NCBI GenBank assembly: GCA_902785575.1
Contig: CACZZF010000014.1
Location: 91,352-155,351, forward strand
From: an uncultured Bacteroidia bacterium
GTDB lineage: Bacteria > Bacteroidota > Bacteroidia > Bacteroidales > UBA932
DNA: 64,000 bases
Reading direction: 5' to 3'
Shown here: positions 51,230 to 60,345 of the stretch, one piece after another
Numbering within the stretch: the first letter of the stretch is position 1
How the letters are laid out: every line of letters begins with the position of its first letter
Notes under the pieces: model-generated
Told to the model about the DNA's origin: nothing
The model's input: only the letters and a program-made list of their open reading frames with translations
Databases searched by the model: none
Made by a program: the position numbers and the translations under genes

Positions 51230-52462
51230 ATGATTATCCAACCAGCAGAAAGGACCAAAGGGGTCCAGGAGTATTATTTCTCCCGCAAACAAAAAGATCT
51301 TGACGCGGTTTCCGCGGAACGCGCGTCCAAAGGATTAGGTCCCCTCATTAATCTCGGAATCGGAGCTCCCGATGGTATGCCTCCCCAAGCGGCCATCGAC
51401 GCCCTGGCTAAGACGGCGGCTCTCCGGGATAGCCACAAGTATCAGAATTACAAAGGATTGCCGGTTTTGAGGCAGGCTTTCGCTGATTGGTATAAACGGT
51501 ACTATGGAGTAACTCTCAACCCTAATGGAGGTATCCAGCCTCTTGTCGGTTCAAAAGAGGGCATTTTGCTGATCTCTCTCGCGTTCGTGAATCCTGGTGA
51601 CAAGGTTCTTGTCCCGGATCCCGGTTATCCGACTTACTCATCTTCCGCCCAGTTGGCTGGAGCCGAGATGGTCAAATACAACCTGAAGGCCGAGAACGGC
51701 TGGTTCCCTGATTTCGATGAGCTTGAGAACATGGATCTCAACGGGGTCAAACTGATGTGGGTCAATTATCCGAATATGCCCACTGGTGCTTCCGCCACTC
51801 CGGAACTGTACCAGAAACTCGTAAACTTCGCCAAGAAGCATAACATATTACTGGTCAATGATAATCCATATTCGTTTATCTTGACTGAGAAGCCGATTTC
51901 CATGTTGGCCGCTGAGGGTGCTTGGGACTGCTGCCTTGAGCTCAATTCGCTCTCCAAGGCCCACAATATGAGTGGTTGGAGGCTTGGGATGGTGGCTGGC
52001 GATCCTGAGATGGTGAATGAGATTCTCAAGGTCAAGAGCCAGATGGATTCGGGTATGTTCAAGGCGATGCAGATCGCTGCCGTTGAGGCTTTGGCACAGG
52101 GACCAGAGTGGTTTGAGCAGCTGAATGCCGAGTATCGTCGCCGCCGTGTGGCCGCCGGGCGCATATTCGAAGCTCTTGGAGTCAAATACAACCCCAACTC
52201 CACTGGTTTGTTCCTTTGGGGAAAGGTTTCCAGGTCCCTGAGCGAAGTCGAAGGGCCGGTGGTTCGACAAGCTCACCAACCGGAAATGACAATAGGCGAG
52301 CAACTCTCTGAGAAGATTCTCCATGGGACGGGCGTGTTCATAACGCCTGGATTCGTGTTCGGCAAGAACGGAGAGGACTATGTCCGCATCTCTCTTTGCG
52401 CTCCGGTCCCTACCTTGGAGGAAGGCCTCGCACGTATTAAAGAGTTTTTAGGAACCTGCTGA
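51230..52462 (+). CDS. Aromatic/aspartate-type aminotransferase with repeat-derived insert
   Basis: 410 residues, class I PLP aminotransferase: LINLGIGAPDG, PLVGSKEGILLISLAF, DPGYPTYSSSA, WVNYPNMPTGA, NDNPYSF and ELNSLSKAHNMSGWR with PLP lysine Lys243. Placed between pheA and tyrA, so it probably makes phenylalanine and tyrosine from their keto acids. Residues about 334-352 (SRSLSEVEGPVVRQAHQPE) are encoded by a palindromic repeat (52231-52282) inserted in frame near the C-terminal domain; the sequence picks up normally after it (MTIGEQLSEKILHGTGVF). Confidence 0.93.
   Translation: MIIQPAERTKGVQEYYFSRKQKDLDAVSAERASKGLGPLINLGIGAPDGMPPQAAIDALAKTAALRDSHKYQNYKGLPVLRQAFADWYKRYYGVTLNPNGGIQPLVGSKEGILLISLAFVNPGDKVLVPDPGYPTYSSSAQLAGAEMVKYNLKAENGWFPDFDELENMDLNGVKLMWVNYPNMPTGASATPELYQKLVNFAKKHNILLVNDNPYSFILTEKPISMLAAEGAWDCCLELNSLSKAHNMSGWRLGMVAGDPEMVNEILKVKSQMDSGMFKAMQIAAVEALAQGPEWFEQLNAEYRRRRVAAGRIFEALGVKYNPNSTGLFLWGKVSRSLSEVEGPVVRQAHQPEMTIGEQLSEKILHGTGVFITPGFVFGKNGEDYVRISLCAPVPTLEEGLARIKEFLGTC
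52231..52282. repeat. Dispersed palindromic repeat inside the aminotransferase gene
   Basis: CCCTGAGCGAAGTCGAAGGG is followed by CCGGTGGTTCGACAAGCTCA. Both arms are related to the copies in cysS and at 44.5 kb. The frame stays open. Confidence 0.85.
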
Positions 52463-52469
52463 TAATAAG

Positions 52470-53324
52470 ATGATTGTAGGAATCATAGGTCTGGGTCTCA
52501 TCGGAGGCTCGATGGCAATTGACCTTAAGAGGAGGGGCTATGCTGACAAGGTTCTCGGTGTCGAATCCGAGCCGGTCAACGCCGCTGCCGCCCTTAAGAT
52601 GGAATTAGCCGACGAGATTGTCTCCCTTAGGGATTGCGTCGAAAAAAGCGACATTGTCGTGATCGCTATTCCGGTTGGATCCGCCGTCAAGATGCTTCCG
52701 GAGATCCTGGATATATTCTCGGAAGAAGGCAATGGCAAGAAAATAGTTATCGACACTTGCTCCACCAAGAGCCAGATAGTCAGAGTAGCCCATTACCATC
52801 CGATGCGCGGGCGGTTCGTGGCGACCCATCCGATGGCTGGAACCGAATATTCAGGTCCATGGGCCGCCATGCCTAACCTTTTCGATGGAAGGGCTTGCAT
52901 ATTCGCCAACTCGGAAGAATCTGACCCTCAGGCATTAAAGACTGTTGAAGACTTGTACGATGTCCTGAATATGAGGCCGATCTACATGAATGCTGACAAC
53001 CATGATGTCCACACGGCCTATGTATCCCACATTTCCCATGTCACCTCTTTCGCCTTGGCCCTCACGGTCCTTGACAAGGAGCAGGATGAGAAGCACATTT
53101 TCGACCTTGCCTCTGGAGGTTTTTCTTCCACTGTACGTTTGGCGAAAAGTTCCTCAGACATGTGGGTCCCGATTCTGACTCAAAACCGAGATAATGTTCT
53201 CCGGGTAATCGACACTTACCTTGAGAAGATGAATGAATTCCGCGACGCTATCGCCGATTATGATGAGGAGAAGATAGAAAAGCTTATCGCCGAAGCCAAC
53301 CGGATTAAGAAGATAATCAGATAG
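52470..53324 (+). CDS. tyrA: Prephenate dehydrogenase
   Basis: 284 residues. NAD(P) Rossmann motif at the start (VGIIGLGLIGGSMAIDLKRR), then VVIAIPVGSAVKMLPEIL, DTCSTKSQIV, FVATHPMAGTEYSGPWAA (substrate-binding His) and HDVHTAYVSHISHVTSFAL. Converts prephenate to 4-hydroxyphenylpyruvate for tyrosine. Seven bases after the aminotransferase and two bases before the next gene. Confidence 0.96.
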   Translation: MIVGIIGLGLIGGSMAIDLKRRGYADKVLGVESEPVNAAAALKMELADEIVSLRDCVEKSDIVVIAIPVGSAVKMLPEILDIFSEEGNGKKIVIDTCSTKSQIVRVAHYHPMRGRFVATHPMAGTEYSGPWAAMPNLFDGRACIFANSEESDPQALKTVEDLYDVLNMRPIYMNADNHDVHTAYVSHISHVTSFALALTVLDKEQDEKHIFDLASGGFSSTVRLAKSSSDMWVPILTQNRDNVLRVIDTYLEKMNEFRDAIADYDEEKIEKLIAEANRIKKIIR

Positions 53325-53326
53325 TT

Positions 53327-54421
53327 ATGGAACGAACGCTTGACACGATCCCCGTATCGGAATGGGGATTCTTCGATGAGAGCATCCCTCCGATAGTTAT
53401 AGCTGGACCATGCAGTGCCGAGTCCGAGTTGCAGATGATGATGACGGCAAAAGGCCTTCATGATTTCGGCATCCATGTTTTCCGTGCCGGAATATGGAAA
53501 CCTCGTACTCATCCGGGTTGTTTCGAGGGTGTCGGAGTGCAAGGATTGAAATGGCTCCAGAAGATCAAGAATGACTTTGGGATGAAGGTTTGTACGGAGG
53601 TTGCCAGCCAGAAACATGTTTACGAGTGCATGAAATATGGCATTGACATGGTCTGGATCGGGGCCAGGACTACGGCAAATCCCTTCCTTGTCCAGGAAAT
53701 AGCTGAGGCTCTGCAAGATACGGATATTCCTGTGCTTGTGAAGAATCCTGTCAATCCGGATCTTGACTTATGGGTAGGGGCCCTTGAGAGGCTCAACCGT
53801 TGTGGAGTGAAGAAGCTCGGTGTCATTCACCGTGGTTTCTCGACCACCCAGAAGATCCCTTACCGTAACCTTCCCGGTTGGCAGATCGCCATTGAGCTCC
53901 GCACATTATTCCCTCAGCTCCCGTTCTTCGCGGATCCCAGCCACATGGGCGGTTCCAGGGAATATCTTAAGGAATTGTCCCAGAGAGCTATGGACCTCGG
54001 TCTGGACGGCTTGATGGTCGAGTCCCACTGCGATCCTTCCTGCGCTCTGAGCGATGCGAAACAGCAGTTGGTGCCTGAGGATTTGAAGACCCTTCTGGAA
54101 AGTCTTATTATCCGTCAAAAGCAGACCAACGATAAGGAATACAACGAGAATATCGAACAGCTTCGAGCCCGGATCGACGTGATTGATGAGAACCTGCTGA
54201 TGTCTCTGGCTTCAAGGATGGAAGTCTCCCGCAAGATAGGAGAGTTCAAGAAAGCCCATAATATCGCGATCGTCCAGACCGCCCGTTGGGAGGACATTCT
54301 TTCGGACATGATCGCCAAGGGGAAGAATTACGGATTGTCTGAGAAGTTTATCATGGACATTTTCAATGCTATCCACGAAGCTTCGGTAGGAGTGCAGAAC
54401 AAGATTCTCGAGGGTAAATAA
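53327..54421 (+). CDS. Bifunctional DAHP synthase / chorismate mutase
   Basis: 364 residues. Residues 1-260 are a type I-beta DAHP synthase (PIVIAGPCSAESELQMM; RAGIWKPRTHPG; KVCTEVASQKHV; FFADPSHMGGS; MVESHCDPSCALSDAKQQL), catalysing the first aromatic-pathway step. Residues about 272-364 are an AroQ chorismate mutase (LRARIDVIDENLLMSLASRM; VSRKIGEFKKAHNIAIVQ). The mutase domain may both catalyse and regulate. Last gene of the pheA-aminotransferase-tyrA unit, an arrangement known in Bacteroidetes. Symbol left open as aroF and aroG/pheB names are used differently. Confidence 0.95.
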   Translation: MERTLDTIPVSEWGFFDESIPPIVIAGPCSAESELQMMMTAKGLHDFGIHVFRAGIWKPRTHPGCFEGVGVQGLKWLQKIKNDFGMKVCTEVASQKHVYECMKYGIDMVWIGARTTANPFLVQEIAEALQDTDIPVLVKNPVNPDLDLWVGALERLNRCGVKKLGVIHRGFSTTQKIPYRNLPGWQIAIELRTLFPQLPFFADPSHMGGSREYLKELSQRAMDLGLDGLMVESHCDPSCALSDAKQQLVPEDLKTLLESLIIRQKQTNDKEYNENIEQLRARIDVIDENLLMSLASRMEVSRKIGEFKKAHNIAIVQTARWEDILSDMIAKGKNYGLSEKFIMDIFNAIHEASVGVQNKILEGK

Positions 54422-54485
54422 TTCTTAATAATCAGTATAAGGTTTAAGCGAGGGAAACTGCTGATTTAAAAAGAATTAGAGCAGA

Positions 54486-55412
54486 TTAGAAAAGATTCAT
54501 CATATTTTCCACGCACCGGCGCTTCTGCTCCAGGCCAGGGTGGACGTATAAGTTCATGGTAGTAGCGATGTCGGCATGTCCCAGAAGGGAGCTGAGCGTT
54601 TTCAGGTCGCACTTGCTTTCAACGCAGCGAGTCGCGAAAGTATGCCGTAAGCTGTGGACCTTTCTTGGAGGAATACCAAGCTCGTCGGTTACGCTCCTGA
54701 AAGTGTTCCTGAACGTCTGCGGATCGATCGGACGGAGTTTGCCAGAGATGACGAAAGTCTCCGGGGATGGTTTCGTTTTTCGCTTGACTTCCTCAAGTTC
54801 AGCGGCGAGAATATCTATCAGCGGCACCTCCCGGCATGACTCTTCCGTCTTCGGGAGCCCAACCGTAAGTACGGATTTATGTGGCCGCCTTTCAGAGAGA
54901 TATATCCTGTGAATAGTCCTGCGGATGCGCACTATCTTATGGGGCAAGTCAATATCAGTCCATTTCAACGCGCAGACCTCCCCGATCCTCAAGCCGCAGC
55001 AGAGGCAGACCAGAAGGCCGATGTTGCGCAGTGTCCGGTGACTAGTCAGCCAGGACAGAAGGTGCCTTTCATCATCCACATCCAGAACCTGCGGATTTGG
55101 TTTCTTCCGCTTCTTCGGATAGGATACGTCAAGCGGTCTCACCGCCATCCACCCCTGTTTTTCGCAATACCTCACAATCATCTTCAAGACCAGAACAATT
55201 CCTTTGACCGTCGTGATCCCATGCCCGCTCTTCAGTTCCTGGTCAGCAAGCTCCTGAACCGCCTCTGGGGTGATCTCGTCCAACCAATAGAACCGTGGCG
55301 CCAAGTGATTCCTTATTATTAAGGAATATGCCGCCATGGATGTTGATTTGACTACTTTCGACCTCTCCGCCTCCCAAAGCATGCTGGCCTCCTTGAAAGA
55401 TTTTCTCTTCAT
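54486..55412 (-). CDS. Tyrosine recombinase / integrase
   Basis: 308 residues. N-terminal core-binding domain, then a catalytic domain with Arg in CCGLRIGEVCALKW, HSLRHTFATR (His-x-x-Arg), LLGHADIATT (His) and MNLY (nucleophile Tyr). All catalytic residues are present. It stands alone: no excisionase, relaxase or phage gene is near. It is divergent from a susC gene across 357 AT-rich bases, a position in which Bacteroidales recombinases often act as site-specific invertases; that role is inference. Confidence 0.92.
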   Translation of the reverse strand: MKRKSFKEASMLWEAERSKVVKSTSMAAYSLIIRNHLAPRFYWLDEITPEAVQELADQELKSGHGITTVKGIVLVLKMIVRYCEKQGWMAVRPLDVSYPKKRKKPNPQVLDVDDERHLLSWLTSHRTLRNIGLLVCLCCGLRIGEVCALKWTDIDLPHKIVRIRRTIHRIYLSERRPHKSVLTVGLPKTEESCREVPLIDILAAELEEVKRKTKPSPETFVISGKLRPIDPQTFRNTFRSVTDELGIPPRKVHSLRHTFATRCVESKCDLKTLSSLLGHADIATTMNLYVHPGLEQKRRCVENMMNLF

Positions 55413-55769
55413 CTCTTAAAAATTTTAAATGTTTTACTAAACAAAAAAAGTGTGTGGTTGATTTTTTCCCCATATTTCAATTTTTAATTAAATTCCAGCT
55501 TTAACAATCAAATCGTAACTTGAGGAATTAAACTAATTCCAATACAAATTTAATAAAACGTTATAAATTCCACATTATTCTTATCGGAAAACTAATAATG
55601 AAAATTGCATAATTTCAAATTTATTCTTTTATTTGTACGTCGGTTTTTGCGTTAAAAGTCTTGGTAAGGGCATACTATCCCCTTCCGGCGGTTCCGCTGG
55701 CCGACATAGATAGTCGAGATTATTCACTATTTATTCATTAAATATTAAGTTTAATTAGGTTTTAAGCTT
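55413..55769. promoter_or_regulatory. AT-rich intergenic region between recombinase and susC
   Basis: No gene. It holds a hairpin GGAATTA-AAC-TAATTCC (55524-55540) and on the minus strand TAAATTTG (55545-55552), an exact -7 element able to serve the recombinase. No rightward promoter of consensus form is seen for susC, although TTTTATTTG near 55627 is close. A GC-richer patch lies at 55679-55705 (CCCCTTCCGGCGG). No long inverted repeats that would mark an invertible segment were found by eye. Confidence 0.5.
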
Positions 55770-58760
55770 ATGGGTAAAAAATTATTCTCCATGCTGCTGT
55801 GCCTTGCCGCCTACGCGGGCATGGCATTCGCACAGAACGTGACCGTCACAGGTACGGTCACTGAAGCCTCGAATGGGGCTCCTATTCCCGGAGCGACTGT
55901 CATGATTGACGGCACCTTGAACGGTACTTCCACCGACGCAAACGGTAAGTACTCGATCAGCGTGTCCTCAATCGGCAAGCTCGTCTTCTCCGTCATCGGC
56001 TTTGAGACCCTGACCATTCCCGTGAACGGCAGGACCGTCATCAACGTCGAGCTCGAGGAGGACAAGAATGTCCTCGAGGACGCCGTCGTCGTCGGTTACG
56101 GTTCCGCCAAGAAGCTCGGCTCCCTGGTCGGATCGGTCGCCACGGTCAAGTCAGAGATCCTGAAGAACGCCCCCTCATCGTCGGCTCTCGACGCCCTGCA
56201 GGGACAGGTGGCTGGTCTGTCAGTCCTCTCGTCCTCCGGTGTCGCCGGTGACAACTCCGTCTCGATGACCATCCACGGTGTCGGCTCCCTCGGAGCGAGC
56301 TCGACCCCGCTGTACATCATCGACGGTATCCCGTCATCCAGCCGCGCCATCATGGGTATGAACCCTAACGACATCAAGAACATCACCGTCATGAAGGACG
56401 CCTCCGCGACCTCCATCTACGGCGCGCGTGCCGCTAACGGTGTCGTCTACGTCACGACCAAGTCAGGATCCTACAACTCGCAGGCGTCCGTCACCGTCCG
56501 CTCGCAGTACGGTGTCTCCACCCTCGCCGACATGACCCTTTACAAGAGCATGATGAGCGGTCCCCAGCTGAAGCAGTTCTGGATCGACTCCGGAATCCAC
56601 TCAGCCGAATGGATCAACAACAACTACACGAGCAAGGGTTACGACTACGACACAAAGTGGTACAACTACTACCAGCAGTTCAACAACCCCCAGTACCAGA
56701 ACGACGTCACGATCGAGGGCGGCGGAAGCAAGATCGCCTACATGATCGGCGGCTCCCAGTTCCACCAGAGGGGTACCTCCATCGGCAACTACTACGACCG
56801 CTACACCCTCCGCTCCAACGTCCAGGGACACCCGAAGGACTGGCTGAAGGTCGGCCTGAACCTCGGTCTGAACCTCGACAAGAGGCAGCAGAACGGCAAC
56901 TGGGGAGCTTCCGGAAGCACGTCCAACTCGACCCGAGGCGGTCTGTCCTTCCTCCTCCTCCCTCTCTTCCCCGCGGTTGACGAGAACGGAAACCTGCCTG
57001 AGAAGAGGTTCGCCGACGGCCGTCCCGTGCCCCAGTATCAGATGAGGATGAATCCCGACCGTTACGACCGTTACGGCGCCAACGGCAACTTCTTCGTTGA
57101 GATCGAGCCCGTGAAGAACCTCAAGCTCACCTCCAGGGCCGGTGTCGACGGCTACATCACCCTCGACAACTGGACCAGCTACCCCTCATACTACGAGAAC
57201 GCCGGATCAGGTGACCGTGGCAAGTACACGCAGTTCGAGTACAGCGCCACCATCACCAACACCATCGAGTACTCCTTCGACATCAACCCCGACAACCACA
57301 TGTCGTTCCTTGTCGGACACGAGGGAATCGCCAACTACTACGACTACTACTATGCGAAGTCAAAAAACCAGACAGACGACCGTCTGATGAACCTCCAGAA
57401 CGGAACGCAGGACACCTACGATATGAGTGAGTCCCACACCGAGAGCAAGTTCCTCTCCTTCTTCGCCCACGCCGACTACTCCTACGCCGACAAGTACATC
57501 CTCGACGCGACCGTCCGTAACGACGCCTGCTCAAGGTTCGGTAAGGACAACAGGAACGCCTGGTTCTGGTCGGTGGGAGCCATGTGGAAGATCAAGAAGG
57601 AGGGCTTCATGAAAGACTCCAGGGCCTTCAACGACCTCAACCTCAAGGTCAGCTACGGAACGCAGGGTAACGCCGGCATCGGCGACTACGACGCCCTCGC
57701 CAAGGTGGGTACCACCACCTCCTACGCCACCCAGACCTCAAAGGTCGTCTCCAGCCCGAGCAACAACGGCCTCACATGGGAGAAGCAGGCTTTGCTGAAT
57801 GTCGCGTTGACAGGCCGCGCCTTCAACTTCCTCGACTTCGACATCGCCTTCTACAACAGGCAGACCTCCTCGATGCTCATGAGCGTCCCCTACCCGTACA
57901 CCGCCGGATTCTCCAGCCTGACCGACAATGTCGGTGGCTTGAGGAACAGGGGAATTGACGTCACCCTCGGGTTCGACATCATCCAGGGCAAGGACTATGG
58001 CCTCAGGTTCAATACCACCTTCAACTACAACAAGCAGGTCGTCACCGAGCTGTTCGGCGGCAGGGACCGCTGGGAGATCGCCAACACCGGTATCACCTAC
58101 AAGGTCGGCCAGCCCGTCTCCTTCTACTATCCTCTGTTCGCGGGTATCGATCCCGCTGACGGTGCACCCACTTGGTATGTTCCCGGTGACGATATGACCG
58201 TGACCACCAAGGATCCCAACAAGATCACCAAGAGTTTCAACAGCGCGGCTCTGACCCAGTGCACCGGCAAGGTCCGCTACGCCCCCATCAACGGCGGTTT
58301 CGGCTTCTCCGGCCGCTACAAGGGCCTCTCCCTCCAGGCCGACTTCTCGTACGTCCTCGGAAAGACCCTCATCTCCAACGACGGTTACTTCTACGGCAAC
58401 CCGGCCAATTTCTCCACGATGAACACCCACAAGATGGTGGCCGACTTCTGGACACCGGAGAACACCGACGCCAAGTGGCCCGCCTGGGGCAAGGGATACG
58501 TCATGCAGTTCGACTCCCACCTCCTCGAGAACGCGAGCTTCCTCCGTCTGAAGAACCTCCAGGTCGGCTACCGCCTCCCGAAGCGCTGGCTCGACTGGAC
58601 CGGCGGCGTCCTGAGCAGTGTCAGGTTCACCTACACCGGACGTAACCTCCTCACCTTCACCAAGTATGACGGTATCGATCCCGAGGTCAACTCCAACCTC
58701 ACCTACGGTAAGGTCGGTAACACCAAGCAGCACCTCGGCGGTATTGAGATCACATTCTAA
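55770..58760 (+). CDS. SusC-like TonB-linked outer membrane receptor
   Basis: 996 residues with signal peptide (MGKKLFSMLLCLAAYAGMAFAQ), carboxypeptidase-regulatory domain (VTGTVTEASNGAPIPGATVM), SusC connector (LEDAVVVGYGSAKKLGSLVG), plug (DALQGQVAGLSVLSSSG; PLYIIDGIPSSSR; DASATSIYGARAANGV) and a barrel ending in Phe (LGGIEITF). Imports oligosaccharide or peptide handed over by the SusD partner. Codon use is extreme, with G or C in nearly every third position, which suggests very high expression and differs from all neighbours except susD. No hydrolase gene follows, so the substrate is not indicated. Confidence 0.97.
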   Translation: MGKKLFSMLLCLAAYAGMAFAQNVTVTGTVTEASNGAPIPGATVMIDGTLNGTSTDANGKYSISVSSIGKLVFSVIGFETLTIPVNGRTVINVELEEDKNVLEDAVVVGYGSAKKLGSLVGSVATVKSEILKNAPSSSALDALQGQVAGLSVLSSSGVAGDNSVSMTIHGVGSLGASSTPLYIIDGIPSSSRAIMGMNPNDIKNITVMKDASATSIYGARAANGVVYVTTKSGSYNSQASVTVRSQYGVSTLADMTLYKSMMSGPQLKQFWIDSGIHSAEWINNNYTSKGYDYDTKWYNYYQQFNNPQYQNDVTIEGGGSKIAYMIGGSQFHQRGTSIGNYYDRYTLRSNVQGHPKDWLKVGLNLGLNLDKRQQNGNWGASGSTSNSTRGGLSFLLLPLFPAVDENGNLPEKRFADGRPVPQYQMRMNPDRYDRYGANGNFFVEIEPVKNLKLTSRAGVDGYITLDNWTSYPSYYENAGSGDRGKYTQFEYSATITNTIEYSFDINPDNHMSFLVGHEGIANYYDYYYAKSKNQTDDRLMNLQNGTQDTYDMSESHTESKFLSFFAHADYSYADKYILDATVRNDACSRFGKDNRNAWFWSVGAMWKIKKEGFMKDSRAFNDLNLKVSYGTQGNAGIGDYDALAKVGTTTSYATQTSKVVSSPSNNGLTWEKQALLNVALTGRAFNFLDFDIAFYNRQTSSMLMSVPYPYTAGFSSLTDNVGGLRNRGIDVTLGFDIIQGKDYGLRFNTTFNYNKQVVTELFGGRDRWEIANTGITYKVGQPVSFYYPLFAGIDPADGAPTWYVPGDDMTVTTKDPNKITKSFNSAALTQCTGKVRYAPINGGFGFSGRYKGLSLQADFSYVLGKTLISNDGYFYGNPANFSTMNTHKMVADFWTPENTDAKWPAWGKGYVMQFDSHLLENASFLRLKNLQVGYRLPKRWLDWTGGVLSSVRFTYTGRNLLTFTKYDGIDPEVNSNLTYGKVGNTKQHLGGIEITF

Positions 58761-58778
58761 TTTTAAATCAAGAAAGTC

Positions 58779-60272
58779 ATGAAGAAATCATTCATATATA
58801 TGATTGCCGCTGTGGCGATAGCTTCAGTCCTTTCGTCCTGCGATATGAACCTCAAGCCGACGACCTCGATCGCCTACGTCGAGGGTGAGCCCCTGATGAT
58901 CTCCGACACCGACGTGTCCGAGTTCGAGAACGGTATCCTCTCGTCCTACCGCGGCCTGTTCTACGGCGTGCACTCCCAGACCCAGGAGGTCATGGTTGAC
59001 TACTTCAACGCCTCCGCGGACTACGGCAACAACTACGGATCCGTCCACAGAATGGACGTCGACTTCACCGATGGCGAGTACAACACCCGCGACCACTGGT
59101 CCGGTGCCTACGGCTCCATCAAGAACTACAACATCTTCATCGCCAACGCCGACAACGTGGCCGACGACCTGAAGGAGTACGCCCAGTTCGTCAAGGGCGA
59201 GGCTCTCTTCTGCCGCGCCTCCGCCTACCTCCACCTCGCGAGGCACTTCGGAAAGCCCTACGGCAGCTCCTCCAGCACCGACCTGGCGGTTCCGCTCGTG
59301 ACCGTGTACGACCAGCTCGAGAAGCCCGCGAGGGCCACTGTCGCCGAGGTTTACGCCCAGGTGAAGGCCGACCTTGACGCCGCCGCCGGCATCCTCGCCG
59401 GTGAGACCGGGGAGGCCAGGGCCGACTACCCGACCATCGACGCCGTCAACGCCATCTATGCCAGGTATTACCTCGACATCAAGGACTACGCCAACGCCGC
59501 CAGCTACGCCGAGAAGGTCATCAACACCGGCAACTACAAGCTCGCCTCGACAGACGAGGAGATGGCCGCCGAGTACACCGACGACAAGGGCACCGAGCCC
59601 ATCATCCAGATGTACGCCTCCAAGAGCGAGGGCTATGGTGTCAACGACATTTACACCTTGACCAACAACGCCTCCGACAAGGGACTCAACTTCCGCTCGT
59701 ACTACTTCCCGACCAAGAAGCTGGTCGAGGCCTATGAGCCCGAGGACCTGCGCTTCAAGCACTGGTTCACCAACGAGATCCCCAACTACGTGACCGGATC
59801 ATACTACGAGAAGCAGTTCTACACCTTCGTCAAGTACTACAACAACCCGGCTCTCAACTCCGGTAACGTTCCCCAGGCCCGTCACGCCAGGAAGCCCATC
59901 CTCATCAGCGAGATGTACCTGATCGCCGCCGAGGCCTACGCCCAGTCCGGCAACGCCGCCAAGGCCAAGGAGATGCTCAACGCCATCCAGACCGCCAGGC
60001 ACGCCACCCTCACTGAGGGCACGATGGACGCCGTCAAGAACGAGTGGTTCAAGGAGACTGTCGGAGAGGGTCTGCGCCTGAGCTGCCTCAAGCGCTGGGG
60101 CGAAGGCATCGGTGCCAGGACTCCCCAGGACGGTTGCAAGAACCTGATCATGCAGGGCGCCGGCTTCGAGCAGAGGGTCATCCCCGCCGGAGCTCCCAAG
60201 CTCATCACCTGGCCTGTGCCTACCTACGAGATGCAGGTCAATCCCAACCTTGTCCAGAACGAGGGATTCTAG
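58779..60272 (+). CDS. SusD/RagB-like nutrient-binding lipoprotein
   Basis: 497 residues with lipoprotein signal (IASVLSSCDMNLKPTTS, Cys21). TPR-rich SusD fold is indicated by ARATVAEVYAQVKADLDAA, NAIYARYYLDIKDYANAASY and the end LITWPVPTYEMQVNPNLVQN, the typical SusD C-terminus. Binds the substrate and caps SusC at the cell surface. 18 bases after susC and the same strong G/C third-position bias. Confidence 0.97.
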   Translation: MKKSFIYMIAAVAIASVLSSCDMNLKPTTSIAYVEGEPLMISDTDVSEFENGILSSYRGLFYGVHSQTQEVMVDYFNASADYGNNYGSVHRMDVDFTDGEYNTRDHWSGAYGSIKNYNIFIANADNVADDLKEYAQFVKGEALFCRASAYLHLARHFGKPYGSSSSTDLAVPLVTVYDQLEKPARATVAEVYAQVKADLDAAAGILAGETGEARADYPTIDAVNAIYARYYLDIKDYANAASYAEKVINTGNYKLASTDEEMAAEYTDDKGTEPIIQMYASKSEGYGVNDIYTLTNNASDKGLNFRSYYFPTKKLVEAYEPEDLRFKHWFTNEIPNYVTGSYYEKQFYTFVKYYNNPALNSGNVPQARHARKPILISEMYLIAAEAYAQSGNAAKAKEMLNAIQTARHATLTEGTMDAVKNEWFKETVGEGLRLSCLKRWGEGIGARTPQDGCKNLIMQGAGFEQRVIPAGAPKLITWPVPTYEMQVNPNLVQNEGF

Positions 60273-60298
60273 TCGAACCTGATATTATGAATTGAATA

Positions 60299-60328
60299 GA
60301 GGGTGGCCGTAAAGTCACCCTCTTTTTT
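60299..60328 (+). terminator. Rho-independent terminator of the susCD operon
   Basis: GAGGGTG (60299-60305) pairs with CACCCTC (60316-60322), followed by six Ts. It lies 27 bases after the susD stop. Confidence 0.85.
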
Positions 60329-60345
60329 ATTGTTGTCAGGATTTA

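Noticed and set aside
54486..55412. Integrase as the end of a prophage or conjugative element
   Set aside because: No phage, relaxase, excisionase or tra gene lies nearby and both sides are ordinary chromosomal genes.
57738..59762. Long leftward open frames opposite susC and susD
   Set aside because: The strong G/C third-position bias of susCD removes stops on the other strand; the translations are low-complexity Val/Gly/Glu.
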